Shown here one piece after another: positions 46,159 through 55,450 of a DNA stretch of 64,000 nucleotides. The translations under genes were made by a program, and so were the position numbers. Numbering within the stretch: the first letter of the stretch is position 1; every line of letters begins with the position of its first letter. Source of the stretch: Thermaurantiacus tibetensis (lineage in GTDB: Bacteria > Pseudomonadota > Alphaproteobacteria > Sphingomonadales > Sphingomonadaceae). The stretch spans positions 1 to 64,000 of the forward strand of contig NZ_JACHTM010000002.1 of NCBI RefSeq assembly GCF_015354055.1. Reading direction: 5' to 3'. A model generated the notes under the pieces. The model searched no databases and was not told the origin of the DNA. It saw only the letters and a program-made list of their open reading frames with translations.

Positions 46159-47222
46159 GCCGCTTCCCGCGGGGGCGGACGGCGGCGGACGATCACGAGT
46201 TCGCGCAGGAGCGCCACCCCGACGACGGTCAAGGGCACGGCAAGGATCACGCCGAGCGGCCCCATGAGGAGGCCGAAGGTGACGAGCGAGAAGATGGTGA
46301 GCGCCGGCGGCAGGTCGGCCAGCCGGCTCTGCGCCATGGGGGAGACGAGGTTGCCCTGGATCTGCTGCACGGCGACGATGACGATGATGGTCCAGATGCC
46401 CGTTTCGACGCTGATCGAGAAGCCGATGAGGATCGAGGGGATGGCGACGACGAAGGTGCCGAGGTAGGGCACGAACTCGCACAGGCCGGCAACGAGGCCG
46501 ATGGCCGGCGCGCCCGGGATGCCGACGGCCGAGAGGCCCGCCCCGGTCGCGACCCCGACGAAGGCCATGCCCACCCCCTGCGCCCGGAGCCAGGCCTGGA
46601 GCGCCCCCACCACCCGGCGGAAGGTGCGGGCGAAGGCGAGGCGCGACGCCGGCGGCACCAGCGCCAGCGCGGAGCGCGTGTAGAGGCGGGGCTGGGCAGC
46701 GAGGTAGATTCCGCCCACGAGGATGATTGCCACCATCGAGAGCACGGTGCCGACGTTCGAGAGCACCGACTGGACAAGCTCGAACACCCGGGCGCCGCTG
46801 GGGACGAGCCCGGGGACCTCGGCGAGCACGCGGCGCCCGGCCTCGCTCGCCATCAGCATCTCCTGCGCGGCCGCAAGCGCGCCGGGAAGGGACTTGAGGA
46901 GAATCGCGAACTGGTCCGCCATCGCCGCGCCGAAGAGCGAGAAGGCGCCGACGATGAAGGCGATCGGCACCACGACGGCGAGCGTGAAGGCAAGCCAGAA
47001 GGGGAGCCCGAGGCCGCGCTTCAGGCTTGCCGCAAGTTCAGAGACCATCATCGCGACGACCCCGCAGGCGAAGGCCACGAGGAGGAGCTGCGAGAGCTGC
47101 CACAGGAGGACGGCAGTGCCGACGGCGGCCATGAAGAGGAGGCCGTTGCGGAACACGCGCGTGGCCTCCCCCGCCCGCGCGGGGCGCTCGACGATGGGCG
47201 GCGGGCGCAGCGCCTCGTTCAT
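46155..47222 (-). CDS. AI-2E family transporter
   Basis: A 355-residue membrane protein with seven or eight predicted helices in the AI-2E (YdiK/PerM) arrangement. N-terminal helices are AVLLWQLSQLLLVAFACGVVAMMV and FWLAFTLAVVVPIAFIVGAFSLF, with a central amphipathic region. The family motif GIPGAPAIGLVAGLCEFVPYLGTFVVAIPSILIGF is followed by QQIQGNLVSPMAQSRLADLPPALTI. The family exports diverse small molecules or ions, and AI-2 is not assured as substrate. It lies 86 bases downstream of argG on the same strand. Confidence 0.9.
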   Translation of the reverse strand: MNEALRPPPIVERPARAGEATRVFRNGLLFMAAVGTAVLLWQLSQLLLVAFACGVVAMMVSELAASLKRGLGLPFWLAFTLAVVVPIAFIVGAFSLFGAAMADQFAILLKSLPGALAAAQEMLMASEAGRRVLAEVPGLVPSGARVFELVQSVLSNVGTVLSMVAIILVGGIYLAAQPRLYTRSALALVPPASRLAFARTFRRVVGALQAWLRAQGVGMAFVGVATGAGLSAVGIPGAPAIGLVAGLCEFVPYLGTFVVAIPSILIGFSISVETGIWTIIVIVAVQQIQGNLVSPMAQSRLADLPPALTIFSLVTFGLLMGPLGVILAVPLTVVGVALLRELVIVRRRPPPREAA

Positions 47223-47308
47223 GACGCCGCCATGCCCCGAAATGGCGCGGGGGGGAAGGACGCCCGCGCCTTGCCGACCCGGGCGCGGACTCCGCCGCCG
47301 GGCCGGCG

Positions 47309-48544
47309 TCAGCCTTCGGCCAGCCGGCGGGCGCGCTCGGCGAGCAGCCGGAGGCGCAGCGCGTTGAGGCGGATGAAGCCCTCGGCGTCCTTCTGGTCGT
47401 AGGCGCCCGCATCGTCCTCGAAGGTGACGTGGCGCAGGGAATAGAGCGAATGCGGGGACTTCCGCCCCGTGACCGTCACGCTGCCCTTGTAGAGCCTGCA
47501 CCGCACCGTGCCGGTCACATGGGCCTGAGAATGGTCGATCGCGGCCTGGAGCATCTCGCGCTCGGGCGAAAACCAGAAGCCATTGTAGACGAGCTCGGCA
47601 TAGCGCGGCATCAGCTCGTCCTTGAGGTGCGCGGCACCCCTGTCGAGCGTGATCGACTCGATGCCGCGGTGCGCCGCGTGCCAGATGGTACCGCCCGGCG
47701 TCTCGTACATGCCCCGCGACTTCATGCCGACGAAGCGGTTCTCGACGAGGTCGAGCCGGCCGATCCCGTGGATGCGGCCAAGGTCGTTGAGGCGGGCGAG
47801 GAGCGCCGCCGGTGACAGGCCCTCGCCGTTGACCGCAACCGGGTCGCCGCGCTCGAAGTCGATGGTGATGGTCTCGGGCGCATCCGGCGCGTCCTCTGGG
47901 TTCGCGGTACGGGAATAGACGTAAGGGGGCACCTCTTCCCACGGGTCTTCCAGTACCTTGCCCTCGGACGAAGTGTGGAGGAGGTTGGCATCGGTCGAGA
48001 AGGGGGCCTCGCCGCGCTTGTCCTTCGGAATGGGGATCTGGTGGGCCTCGGCGAAGGCGATGAGGGCCTCGCGCGAAGTAAGCTCCCATTCGCGCCAGGG
48101 CGCGATGATGCGGATCCCCGGCTCGAGCGCATAGTAGCCGAGCTCGAAGCGGACCTGGTCATTGCCCTTGCCGGTCGCGCCGTGGGCGACCGCGTCGGCG
48201 CCAACCATCCGGGCGATCTCGATCTGGCGTTTGGCAATGAGCGGCCGGGCGATCGAGGTGCCCAGCAGATACTGGCCCTCGTAGAGGGCGTTGGCGCGCA
48301 TCATCGGCATCACGAAGTCGCGCACGAACTCTTCCCTGAGGTCCTCGATGAAGATCTCGCGAACCCCCATGAGCTCGGCCTTCTTGCGGGCGGGCTCGAG
48401 CTCCTCGCCCTGGCCGAGATCGGCCGTGAAGGTGACCACCTCGCAGCCGTAGCTGGTCTGGAGCCACTTCAGGATGACCGAGGTGTCGAGGCCGCCCGAG
48501 AAGGCCAGCACCACCTTGCGCACCTCGCCCTTCCGATCCGCCAT
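47309..48544 (-). CDS. argG: argininosuccinate synthase
   Basis: Joins citrulline and aspartate with ATP to make argininosuccinate, the penultimate step of arginine synthesis. The 411-residue protein has the PP-loop [59 protein letters not shown] and a full-length C-terminal domain ending [16 protein letters not shown]. The window therefore carries both an arginine synthesis gene and the ast catabolic operon, 40 kb apart. Confidence 0.96.
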   Translation of the reverse strand: MADRKGEVRKVVLAFSGGLDTSVILKWLQTSYGCEVVTFTADLGQGEELEPARKKAELMGVREIFIEDLREEFVRDFVMPMMRANALYEGQYLLGTSIARPLIAKRQIEIARMVGADAVAHGATGKGNDQVRFELGYYALEPGIRIIAPWREWELTSREALIAFAEAHQIPIPKDKRGEAPFSTDANLLHTSSEGKVLEDPWEEVPPYVYSRTANPEDAPDAPETITIDFERGDPVAVNGEGLSPAALLARLNDLGRIHGIGRLDLVENRFVGMKSRGMYETPGGTIWHAAHRGIESITLDRGAAHLKDELMPRYAELVYNGFWFSPEREMLQAAIDHSQAHVTGTVRCRLYKGSVTVTGRKSPHSLYSLRHVTFEDDAGAYDQKDAEGFIRLNALRLRLLAERARRLAEG

Positions 48545-48669
48545 GCCCGTCTCCTGCCCTGTGCCGCCGGTTGCGTCCGCCGCGCCTAGCGGGCGGGACA
48601 TGCGTGGGCAACGCCCGCGGGGCGCCCGCCTTGCCGGCGGCGGGAGGGGGGCGTAGAGGAGCCACGCAG

Positions 48670-50658
48670 ATGGACCAGCGGACCCCGGCCCGGCATCGCC
48701 GCCCGCCTGCGCGGCCGCGCCGGTCGCTCGCGGCACGGCTGGTGCGAACGCTCCTCCTCGGCGGGTTTGCGGTCTTCGCGCTCGGGGTGCTCGCCCTTCT
48801 GGCCGCGGTCATGCTGACGGCGCAGTCGCTGCCGAGCTTCCGCGAGATGATGAAGAGCCCGCAGGGGCAGTCGGTCGTCATCCGCGCAGCCGACGGCACC
48901 GAGCTGGTAACGGTTGGCCCCAGCTTCGGCCGCTGGCTCGCCTATGACGAGATCCCGCCGCACATGGTGGACGCCATGATCGCGGTGGAGGACCGGCGCT
49001 TCCACTGGCACCCGGGGGTGGACCCTGTCGGCACCGCGCGCGCCTTCCTCGCCAACCTCCGCGCCGGCCGAACCGTCCAGGGCGGCTCCACCATCACCCA
49101 GCAGCTCGCCCGCAACCTGTTCCTGACCAACCGGCAGACATGGGACCGCAAGCTCCGCGAGGCCATTCTCGCGCTGGCGATCGAGCGCAGGTTCACCAAG
49201 CGCGCGATCATGGAACTCTACCTCAACCGGGTCTACTTCGGCGGCGGCGCCTACGGCATCGACGCTGCCAGCCGGAAGTTCTTCGGCCATTCGGCGCAGT
49301 CGCTCTCGCTTGCCGAGGCCGCGATCATCGCCGGCCTCGTCAAGGCGCCCAGCCGCTACGCGCCGACGGCCGACCCCGAGCGCGCCCGGGCACGCGGCGC
49401 GACGGTCGTCGAGACCATGCGCGACGCCGGCCTTCTTTCGGCCGAGCAGGCAGCGGCAGCGGACACCGCCGCCGTCCGCTTCGCGATCCCGCGCGACCAG
49501 GGCGACGTGCGCTACTTCACCGACTGGGTGCTGGCCCAGCTCGAGACGCTGGTCGACGAGGCGAGCGCCCCGCTCGAGGTGACGACGACGCTCGTCCCTG
49601 CGCACCAGAGGGCCGCCGAGGAGGCCGTGCACAAGGCGCTTCCTCCCGGCACGCAGGGGGCCATCGTGGCCATGCGCACGACCGGAGAGGTGACGGCCAT
49701 GGTCGGCGGGCGGGACTATGCGACGAGCACCTACAACCGCGCCACGATCGCCCGCCGCCAGCCCGGCTCCGCCTTCAAGCTCTTCGTCTATCTCGCCGCG
49801 ATCGAGAATGGCCTGACCCCCGAGACCCCGGTGCTCGACGCGCCGATCACCATCGGCAACTGGTCACCCCGGAACGACAACGGCCGCTTCCTCGGGACGG
49901 TGACGGCGCGTGAGGCCTTCGCGCGGTCGATCAACACGGTCGCGGTGCGGCTTGCGAACGAGGCGGGCTTCGGCACGGTTGCCGGCATGGCCCGGCGGCT
50001 CGGCATCACCACGCCCGTCTCGCGCGAGCCGGCGATGGCGCTGGGCGCCTCGGAGGTGACGCTGCTCGAGCTCACCGCGGCCTACGCGACGGTGGCCGCC
50101 GAGGGCCGCGAGGTGCGCCCGTTCGGGATCACCGCGGTCTCCACCGCCGACGGGCGCCTCCTCTACCGGCGCGAGGAGCCACCTCAGCGCATCCTCCTCG
50201 CCCCGCACGTGGCGGCCCACATGACCGCCCTGCTTCGCGCTGCCGTCGAGACCGGCACGGGCCGGGCCGCGCAGATCGGCCGGCCGCTTGCGGGCAAGAC
50301 CGGTACCACCTCGTCGAACCGGGACGGCTGGTTCGTCGGCTTCACGCCGGAGCTGGTGGCAGGTGTGTGGATCGGCCGCGACGATGCGAAGGCGGTGCCC
50401 GGGCTTGCCGGCGGCCGGGCCCCGGCGCGGGCCTTTGCCGCCTTCATGGGCCCGGCGCTCGCAGGCGTGCCAGTCGGCGAGCTCAACACGGCCGTCGAGG
50501 AGAGCCTGTTCGGCCTCGAGCCCGATGCCGAAGTCTACGGGCTTTCCGAGGAGCAGGCGCCGCCAGCCCCACCCGTGGCCCAGCCGGACCCTGCGCCGGA
50601 GCCGCTCACCGAACGCTGGCTGGAAGACGCGCTCGCGGCCCCCTCCCCGGGCCCCTGA
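48670..50658 (+). CDS. class A penicillin-binding protein (PBP1A family)
   Basis: A bifunctional peptidoglycan synthase of 662 residues. It has a basic cytosolic N-terminus, one membrane anchor ([26 protein letters not shown]), and a GT51 glycosyltransferase domain with [14 protein letters not shown] (catalytic Glu near residue 105), [15 protein letters not shown] and [15 protein letters not shown]. The transpeptidase domain has Ser-x-x-Lys in PGSAFK near 366, SIN near 419 and [13 protein letters not shown] near 542. The Pro-rich tail overlaps the antisense C-terminus of a convergent regulator gene by 124 bases. Confidence 0.93.
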   Translation: MDQRTPARHRRPPARPRRSLAARLVRTLLLGGFAVFALGVLALLAAVMLTAQSLPSFREMMKSPQGQSVVIRAADGTELVTVGPSFGRWLAYDEIPPHMVDAMIAVEDRRFHWHPGVDPVGTARAFLANLRAGRTVQGGSTITQQLARNLFLTNRQTWDRKLREAILALAIERRFTKRAIMELYLNRVYFGGGAYGIDAASRKFFGHSAQSLSLAEAAIIAGLVKAPSRYAPTADPERARARGATVVETMRDAGLLSAEQAAAADTAAVRFAIPRDQGDVRYFTDWVLAQLETLVDEASAPLEVTTTLVPAHQRAAEEAVHKALPPGTQGAIVAMRTTGEVTAMVGGRDYATSTYNRATIARRQPGSAFKLFVYLAAIENGLTPETPVLDAPITIGNWSPRNDNGRFLGTVTAREAFARSINTVAVRLANEAGFGTVAGMARRLGITTPVSREPAMALGASEVTLLELTAAYATVAAEGREVRPFGITAVSTADGRLLYRREEPPQRILLAPHVAAHMTALLRAAVETGTGRAAQIGRPLAGKTGTTSSNRDGWFVGFTPELVAGVWIGRDDAKAVPGLAGGRAPARAFAAFMGPALAGVPVGELNTAVEESLFGLEPDAEVYGLSEEQAPPAPPVAQPDPAPEPLTERWLEDALAAPSPGP

Positions 50659-51680
50659 GGCCCGCGTCCATCCTGCGCCGCGAGCCGGCGCACCAGCTCG
50701 ACCTTGCTGCCGACGCCGAGCTTCGCATACGCGGACGCAAGCTGGTTGCGCACGGTCCGGTGGCTCAGGCCCAGGCTTGCCGCCACGTCCCGGGCCGACA
50801 GGCCGGCAGCGAAGGCTACCGCGGCGCGGCGCTCCGCCGGCGTCAGGGGAGTCTGCGCCCCTGCATAGATGCTGAGGAGGCGCCCTCGCTGCCGGCGCTC
50901 CATGACGAACGCATGGTCGGCCAGGCGAAGCCTGCCGCCGCGCGCCACGAGCGGCAGCAGCGGCGCGGGCAGCAGCGGCCCCGACCAGGCGGGAAACAGC
51001 GCCTCCATGCGCGCGCAGAAGCCGGCGTCGCAGACGACGGCCCGGCCGGCCTCGTCCACGAGCGCCCGGCCATCGGCCTCGCCCTCGGCAAGGCGGGGAA
51101 AGTCGCCGAGCAGCCGCTGGCGGGCGGCGAGCACGAGGTGGGGCAGCACCTCCTCGAGGAGCGTGCGCTCGGCATCGCTGAACGGGGCCTCAGGGTCGGA
51201 GCGGAAGAGCATGACGAGCTCGCCCACCCTGAGCCTCCGGTCGAGCTGGGCGATGGCGAGGCTTCGGCTGATGCCGAAGCGCGCGCAGTAGAGGCGGTGG
51301 ATGTCGGAGGCCCAGTGGTCCGCGATGGGGCCGAGATCCTCGTTGCGGAACGCCGTGCCCGGCGCTGCGGCCGCGGCCTGACGGAGCCGGTCGGCCTGCT
51401 GCCAAGGGGCGTAGGCCGCAAGCTGGTCGGAGGCGAAGTCGACTGCGTCCACGCTGAAGACCCGGGGCGGGGTCTCGCAGCCGGTGCCCCAGACCGCCGA
51501 GTCGAAGGGAATGTGCGGCCGGAGCGCCACGAGCAGCGCCTGCCGGCACCCGAGCGGCGGGGCCGCGAGGGCGGCGGCATGGAGCGCAAGCAGGGTCTGG
51601 CTGAGGGGGCCGGCCGGCACGTCGACGAACTCCCGGACACACTCGCCAGCAACCCTAGCAGGCGGAACGGCCGATGCCAT
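50535..51680 (-). CDS. LuxR-type helix-turn-helix transcriptional regulator
   Basis: A 381-residue regulator with a C-terminal LuxR/FixJ-type HTH: LTPAERRAAVAFAAGLSARDVAASLGLSHRTVRNQLASAYAKLGVGSKVELV (about residues 280-330). The first 270 residues are not a recognisable autoinducer or receiver domain, and a GAF/PAS-like sensor is possible. After the HTH is a Ser/Gly-rich tail of about 45 residues that lies wholly antisense to the PBP gene and is probably dispensable. An ATG at 51698 is an alternative start. It is divergent from a PEP-CTERM gene with 84 bases between, suggesting local control. Confidence 0.8.
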   Translation of the reverse strand: MASAVPPARVAGECVREFVDVPAGPLSQTLLALHAAALAAPPLGCRQALLVALRPHIPFDSAVWGTGCETPPRVFSVDAVDFASDQLAAYAPWQQADRLRQAAAAAPGTAFRNEDLGPIADHWASDIHRLYCARFGISRSLAIAQLDRRLRVGELVMLFRSDPEAPFSDAERTLLEEVLPHLVLAARQRLLGDFPRLAEGEADGRALVDEAGRAVVCDAGFCARMEALFPAWSGPLLPAPLLPLVARGGRLRLADHAFVMERRQRGRLLSIYAGAQTPLTPAERRAAVAFAAGLSARDVAASLGLSHRTVRNQLASAYAKLGVGSKVELVRRLAAQDGRGPQGPGEGAASASSSQRSVSGSGAGSGWATGGAGGACSSESP

Positions 51681-51764
51681 CGCGCGCCTGCGCCGCATGG
51701 AGCATCCGCTCCATGGCTGGCGGGCCCGGCATCGCGCTACCTTCGGGGCAACAGGAGGTGTGTC

Positions 51765-52364
51765 ATGCGTCTTTCCCGGAGTCTCTTCACAGCCTGCGTG
51801 CCCGCGGCGGCGCTGCTCACCCTTGGGGGCGCCGCCCCGGCCGCGGCCGGCGTGGTCCAATATCGGTTCCAGTTCTATGACATCTTCACCACGATCGAGG
51901 GCAATTCGGGCGAACTCGCCGGCTCCTTCGAGTTCGGCAGAGTCGGCTTCATCGATGCCAGCGGCCCCGAGGGCTACCAAACGCCGGACGACACTCGCTG
52001 CAGCGTTTTTCTGTTTACCGGGCCGGCAGAGTTCATCAGGTACTCCTGCGGGACCCACCAGCTGTTTGCCAGAGATTTTGGGGACCTCGTCTACTTCTGG
52101 CTGCTGGTGGGCGATCCCGACCCCACTCCCTACTACGCCGAGTTCCTGCTTCCGCCCGGGTCCTTCACGACGCTGGGCGAACACGAGATCACCGGCGGCG
52201 GCGGCGGCTGGCTGCTGGTGACGATGCGGGACAGCCCGCCGCCTCCGCCGCCGCCGGTCCCCGAGCCCGGCACCTGGGCGCTGCTGATCGCCGGCTTCGG
52301 CCTCGTGGGATCCGCGCTGCGGCGGCGCGCGCGTCGGGCGCAAGGGGTCGCCGAGGCGGCCTAG
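51765..52364 (+). CDS. PEP-CTERM sorting domain-containing protein (second copy)
   Basis: A 199-residue secreted protein with a signal peptide (LSRSLFTACVPAAALLTLGGAAPAAAG), a beta-rich body with two cysteines, a Pro-rich spacer (PPPPPPP) and a C-terminal sorting signal: VPEPGTW, hydrophobic ALLIAGFGLVGSA, and basic LRRRARR. The tail is nearly the same as in the protein at 28554-29183, so one exosortase probably handles both. The body is unrelated by eye. ACAGGAGG stands 7 bases before the ATG. No sigma-54 motif was found here, unlike the other copy. The stop shares CTAG with ygjP. Confidence 0.83.
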   Translation: MRLSRSLFTACVPAAALLTLGGAAPAAAGVVQYRFQFYDIFTTIEGNSGELAGSFEFGRVGFIDASGPEGYQTPDDTRCSVFLFTGPAEFIRYSCGTHQLFARDFGDLVYFWLLVGDPDPTPYYAEFLLPPGSFTTLGEHEITGGGGGWLLVTMRDSPPPPPPPVPEPGTWALLIAGFGLVGSALRRRARRAQGVAEAA

Positions 52365-53065
52365 CCGTCCTCCACGCCGAAGGCGTGAAGCCAGGCGCCG
52401 TTGCGCCGGAGCCACTCCGTCGCCGGCTCGAGCGGGCCTCCGTGCAGCCGCTCGGCCGCAGCGTGGAACGCGCGCGAGTGGTCAAAGTGGAGCAGGTGCG
52501 CGACCTCGTGGGCCACGACGGCGCGGCGCACCTCGTCGGGCGCAAGCGCCAGGCGCCAGGAGAAGGCGATCCGGCCGTTGCGCGCACAGCTCCCCCAGCG
52601 GCGGACGGGGTCGCCCACCCGCACCCCGGTGATGGCAAGCCCCAGCGGCCGGGCAAGCGCCTCCGCCTCGGCAGCGAGGCGCGCGCGGGCGGCCTTGCGG
52701 AGCAGCGCCACCGCGCGCCGGTTGAAACCGCCGCCGTCGGTGCCCGCGACGAGGCGGTCGCCCTCGAGGCGGGCGCGCCGCCCCGGCTCGCCCTCGAGGC
52801 GAAGCTCCCCGCCCGCGAACGCCACGCGCATGCCGGGGCGAAACGGCATGGGCGGAACGAAGCGCCGGCGCACCTCGGCCTCGAGCCAGTCGCGGTTGGC
52901 CTCGATGAGGAGGAGCCCGGCCCGCAAGGGTGCCCGCGCGGGCAGCGTCAGGCGCACGGTGCGGCTTTGCGGACAGGGCCGGATGACGATGCGGCGCGAC
53001 CGCGCATTGCGCCGGATGGCAAGCGGAATGTCGCGGCCCGCGAGCCGGAGGGCGCGGATTGTCAT
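52361..53065 (-). CDS. YgjP/DUF45-type M48-like metallopeptidase
   Basis: A 234-residue protein of the YgjP family. It has an N-terminal beta-region (IPLAIRRNARSRRIVIRP), RWGSCARNGRIAFSWRLALAP, and the zinc motif HEVAHLLHFDHSRAFH near residue 183, whose third ligand is the following His. Substrate and role are poorly known, and the family is sometimes compared with SprT. The ATG is preceded directly by twelve Gs (minus strand), which overlaps where the ribosome site should be. It follows olsB by 23 bases and may be co-transcribed with it. Confidence 0.88.
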   Translation of the reverse strand: MTIRALRLAGRDIPLAIRRNARSRRIVIRPCPQSRTVRLTLPARAPLRAGLLLIEANRDWLEAEVRRRFVPPMPFRPGMRVAFAGGELRLEGEPGRRARLEGDRLVAGTDGGGFNRRAVALLRKAARARLAAEAEALARPLGLAITGVRVGDPVRRWGSCARNGRIAFSWRLALAPDEVRRAVVAHEVAHLLHFDHSRAFHAAAERLHGGPLEPATEWLRRNGAWLHAFGVEDG

Positions 53066-53077
53066 CCCCCCCCCCCC
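53066..53077. repeat. homopolymer C12 (G12 on the coding strand) abutting the ygjP start
   Basis: Twelve consecutive Cs occupy the bases immediately upstream of the ygjP ATG (read as G12-ATG). Long G tracts slip during replication. Here a change in length would alter the spacing or strength of a Shine-Dalgarno-like run and not the reading frame. Confidence 0.85.
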
Positions 53078-53088
53078 GAGAGCCGGCC

Positions 53089-53946
53089 TCAGTCGCTGTC
53101 GTTGGCGCCCCGGCCGCCGAGGAAGCGGTCGAGGTAGCGACGGGTGATCTGCTCCACCGGCATCACGACAAAGACGTCGACCGTGTTGAACTGCCGGTCG
53201 ACGAAGGCGCCATCCCCCACCATGGCCCCGACCCGGAGATAGCCCTTGATGAGCGGGGGAAGCGCGCGCGCCGCCATGCGCGGATCATAGCTGCCGCGCG
53301 GCAGCCGGTCCATGGGCACATAGTGCGCGGCGAGCGCACGGGCGCGGAGCGGCTCGGGGGCGAGGTGGTGGTGGAAGAGGTAGGACAGCTCGGCCGCGTG
53401 GACCTCAGGATCGGTGCCGTGGAGCGAGGCGCAGCCGAACATGTAGCCGATGCCGTGCATGCGGAGGTAGCTGGCAATCCCGCGCCAGAGCAGCGCGATG
53501 GTGGTGTTGTTCCGCCACTCGGGCGCGACGCACGAGCGCCCGAGCTCGAGGAGCTGCCCGCCCTCTTCCGACGAGCGGAGGAGCGGCGAGAGGTCATATT
53601 CGCCGGCCGAGTAGAAGCCGCGGTGCATGGTGGCGACGACCTGTCGCAGCAGCCGGTAGGTGCCAACCACGTGCGGGCGGCCGTCCTCGCCGTGGTCGAT
53701 GACGAGAAGATGGTCGCAGATGCTGTCGTAGGGGTCGATGTCGCGGCCGGCAGCGGCCACTTCCGGCGTGGGTCTTGCCCCCATCTCGCCGTAGAAGATC
53801 CGGTGGCGGAGCGCCTGGGCGGCCGCGATTTCCTCCTCCGACGTGGCGATCCGCACGTCGAGCCGCCCGTGGCGGTGGATGTGCGGCGAGGCCGCAAGCA
53901 GGTCCGCCGCCACCGCCGTCGAACCGAACGCCGAAACTCTCGCCAT
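53089..53946 (-). CDS. olsB: L-ornithine N(alpha)-acyltransferase (lyso-ornithine lipid synthesis)
   Basis: A GNAT-fold enzyme of 285 residues that transfers a 3-hydroxyacyl group from ACP to ornithine, the first step of ornithine lipid synthesis. OlsB landmarks are AQALRHRIFYGEMGARP, DPYDSICDHLLVID, VGTYRLLRQ, FYSAGEYDL, LELGRSCVAPEWR, LLWRGIASYL, HGIGYMFGCASL and LPPLIKGYLRVGAMVGDG. The partner olsA is not in the window. Ornithine lipids replace phospholipids when phosphate is scarce, and the promoter has two perfect CTGTCAT words 22 bp apart. Confidence 0.9.
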   Translation of the reverse strand: MARVSAFGSTAVAADLLAASPHIHRHGRLDVRIATSEEEIAAAQALRHRIFYGEMGARPTPEVAAAGRDIDPYDSICDHLLVIDHGEDGRPHVVGTYRLLRQVVATMHRGFYSAGEYDLSPLLRSSEEGGQLLELGRSCVAPEWRNNTTIALLWRGIASYLRMHGIGYMFGCASLHGTDPEVHAAELSYLFHHHLAPEPLRARALAAHYVPMDRLPRGSYDPRMAARALPPLIKGYLRVGAMVGDGAFVDRQFNTVDVFVVMPVEQITRRYLDRFLGGRGANDSD

Positions 53947-53978
53947 GATGCCGCCCTCGTTCCGGGATCCTCCGCGCG

Positions 53979-54023
53979 TGGCTAGCGGAGAAATATGACA
54001 GAAAGGCTGCTCGGCGATGACAG
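53979..54023 (-). promoter_or_regulatory. Pho box and -10 of olsB
   Basis: On the minus strand two perfect CTGTCAT words (54023-54017 and 54001-53995) start 22 bp apart, that is two 11-bp periods, with a degenerate unit (GAGCAGC) exactly between. Ten bases after the second word is TAGCCA (53984-53979) in -10 position. The predicted transcript start, near 53972, gives a leader of about 26 bases to the olsB ATG. Confidence 0.75.
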
Positions 54024-54047
54024 GTTGCCGCGTCGGGAGAGGCGGGT

Positions 54048-55376
54048 TCAGGCGGGGACGGGAGCGACGGACCCCGGCCGCGGTGGCTCATCCTCGCGCT
54101 GCATGAGCCACAGGAACAGAAGGACGCCCGGCAGCGCAAGAAGCGTTGTCAGCAGGTAGAAGTTCACGAAGCCCAGCGCCTCGATGAGGGCCCCGGCGGT
54201 GGTGCCCGAGAGGAAGCGGCCGAGGATGGAGGCCAGCGCGGAAAGAAGCGCATATTGCGTGGCGGTGAAGCGCAGGTTGCAGAGCCACGACAGGTAGGCG
54301 ACGACTGCCACCCCGCCGATCCCGCTTGCGAAGTTCTCGAAGCCGACGGCCGCGGCCATGACGGGGTTGGAGTGGCCGACAAGCGCCAGCCCGGCGAAGG
54401 AGAGGTTCGAGACCGCCATCAAGACGAGGCTCGCGAGCACGCTCTTCATCATGCCGAGCCGCGTGTAGAGGAGCCCGCCCACGAAGATGCCGGCAAGGGT
54501 TGCGACGAGGCCGAAGCCCACGTCATAGGCGGCGACCTCGTCCTTCGAGAAGCCGAGGTCGTTCAGGAGCAGGCGGAGCGAGAGGTTGGCGAGCGTGTCG
54601 CCGATCTTGTGGAGGAGGATGAAGAGGAGGACGATCCAGCCGTTGGGGCGCAGCACGAAGTCGGCGATCGGCGCGACGAAGGTCTCGCGGAAGCGCTCGG
54701 CCAGCCGGCGCGGGTGCGGGGCTTGGGCGACGGCGGCGACGCGGGCCGGAGGCTCGCCAAGAAGAAGTGCTGCGGCAAGCGCGGGAAGTGCGAAGACGGT
54801 GGCAGCGGCATAGGCGGCCGGCCAGCCCATTCGTTCGGCAACCACCAGGGCAAGCGCGCCGGCGCCGGCCGAGCCGAGCCGCCAGCCATACTGGCTCATG
54901 CCCGAGCCTGCGCCAAGCTGCTCGGGTCTCAGGCTCTCGATACGGTAGGCGTCGATGACGACGTCGAAGGTGGCGCCGAGGAAGGCGACGGCGAGCGCGG
55001 CGGCCACGACCTGCGGCAGGTCGGCGACGGGGTCGGCCGCGCCGAGCCAGGTGACGGCGGCCATCACGGCGCCTGCGATGGTGACGAGCCAGGCCCGGCG
55101 CTGGCCGACGAGCCGGGCAAGCAGCGGTATGCGGATGCGGTCGACGAGCGGGGCCCAGAGGAACTTGAGGTTGTACAGGAGGAAGGTGAGGGCGAAGGCC
55201 GTGACCGCCCGCTTGTCGATTCCGGCTTCCGCAAGCCGGGTGGTGAGGGTGGAGGCGATCATCGCGAACGGGAACCCCGACGCGAGCCCGAGAAGGAGCG
55301 CACCGAGCGGGCCGCGCTCGAGGAAGGGGGCAAGGGCCGCGCCGAAGCGACGCGCAGGAGCGGGAGCAGCGTCCAT
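54048..55376 (-). CDS. ampG: AmpG-type muropeptide permease (MFS)
   Basis: A 442-residue membrane protein with 12 predicted helices. The N-terminal signature [55 protein letters not shown] is characteristic of AmpG, which imports anhydromuropeptides for cell-wall recycling. Later segments such as [26 protein letters not shown] and [34 protein letters not shown] also match. It ends 102 bases before olsB on the same strand, but the olsB Pho box lies in that gap, so olsB likely has its own promoter. Confidence 0.88.
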   Translation of the reverse strand: MDAAPAPARRFGAALAPFLERGPLGALLLGLASGFPFAMIASTLTTRLAEAGIDKRAVTAFALTFLLYNLKFLWAPLVDRIRIPLLARLVGQRRAWLVTIAGAVMAAVTWLGAADPVADLPQVVAAALAVAFLGATFDVVIDAYRIESLRPEQLGAGSGMSQYGWRLGSAGAGALALVVAERMGWPAAYAAATVFALPALAAALLLGEPPARVAAVAQAPHPRRLAERFRETFVAPIADFVLRPNGWIVLLFILLHKIGDTLANLSLRLLLNDLGFSKDEVAAYDVGFGLVATLAGIFVGGLLYTRLGMMKSVLASLVLMAVSNLSFAGLALVGHSNPVMAAAVGFENFASGIGGVAVVAYLSWLCNLRFTATQYALLSALASILGRFLSGTTAGALIEALGFVNFYLLTTLLALPGVLLFLWLMQREDEPPRPGSVAPVPA

Positions 55377-55450
55377 CCCGCTCCTCTAGGCCAACCCGCC
55401 GGAAAGGAAAGCTTGCAGAGCCTGCGCGAACGGCGTTGGATGCGAGGCCC

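Noticed and set aside
51681-51764. Sigma-54 promoter ahead of the second PEP-CTERM gene
   Set aside because: No GG-N10-GC arrangement with TGGC/TTGC context fits in this short spacer.
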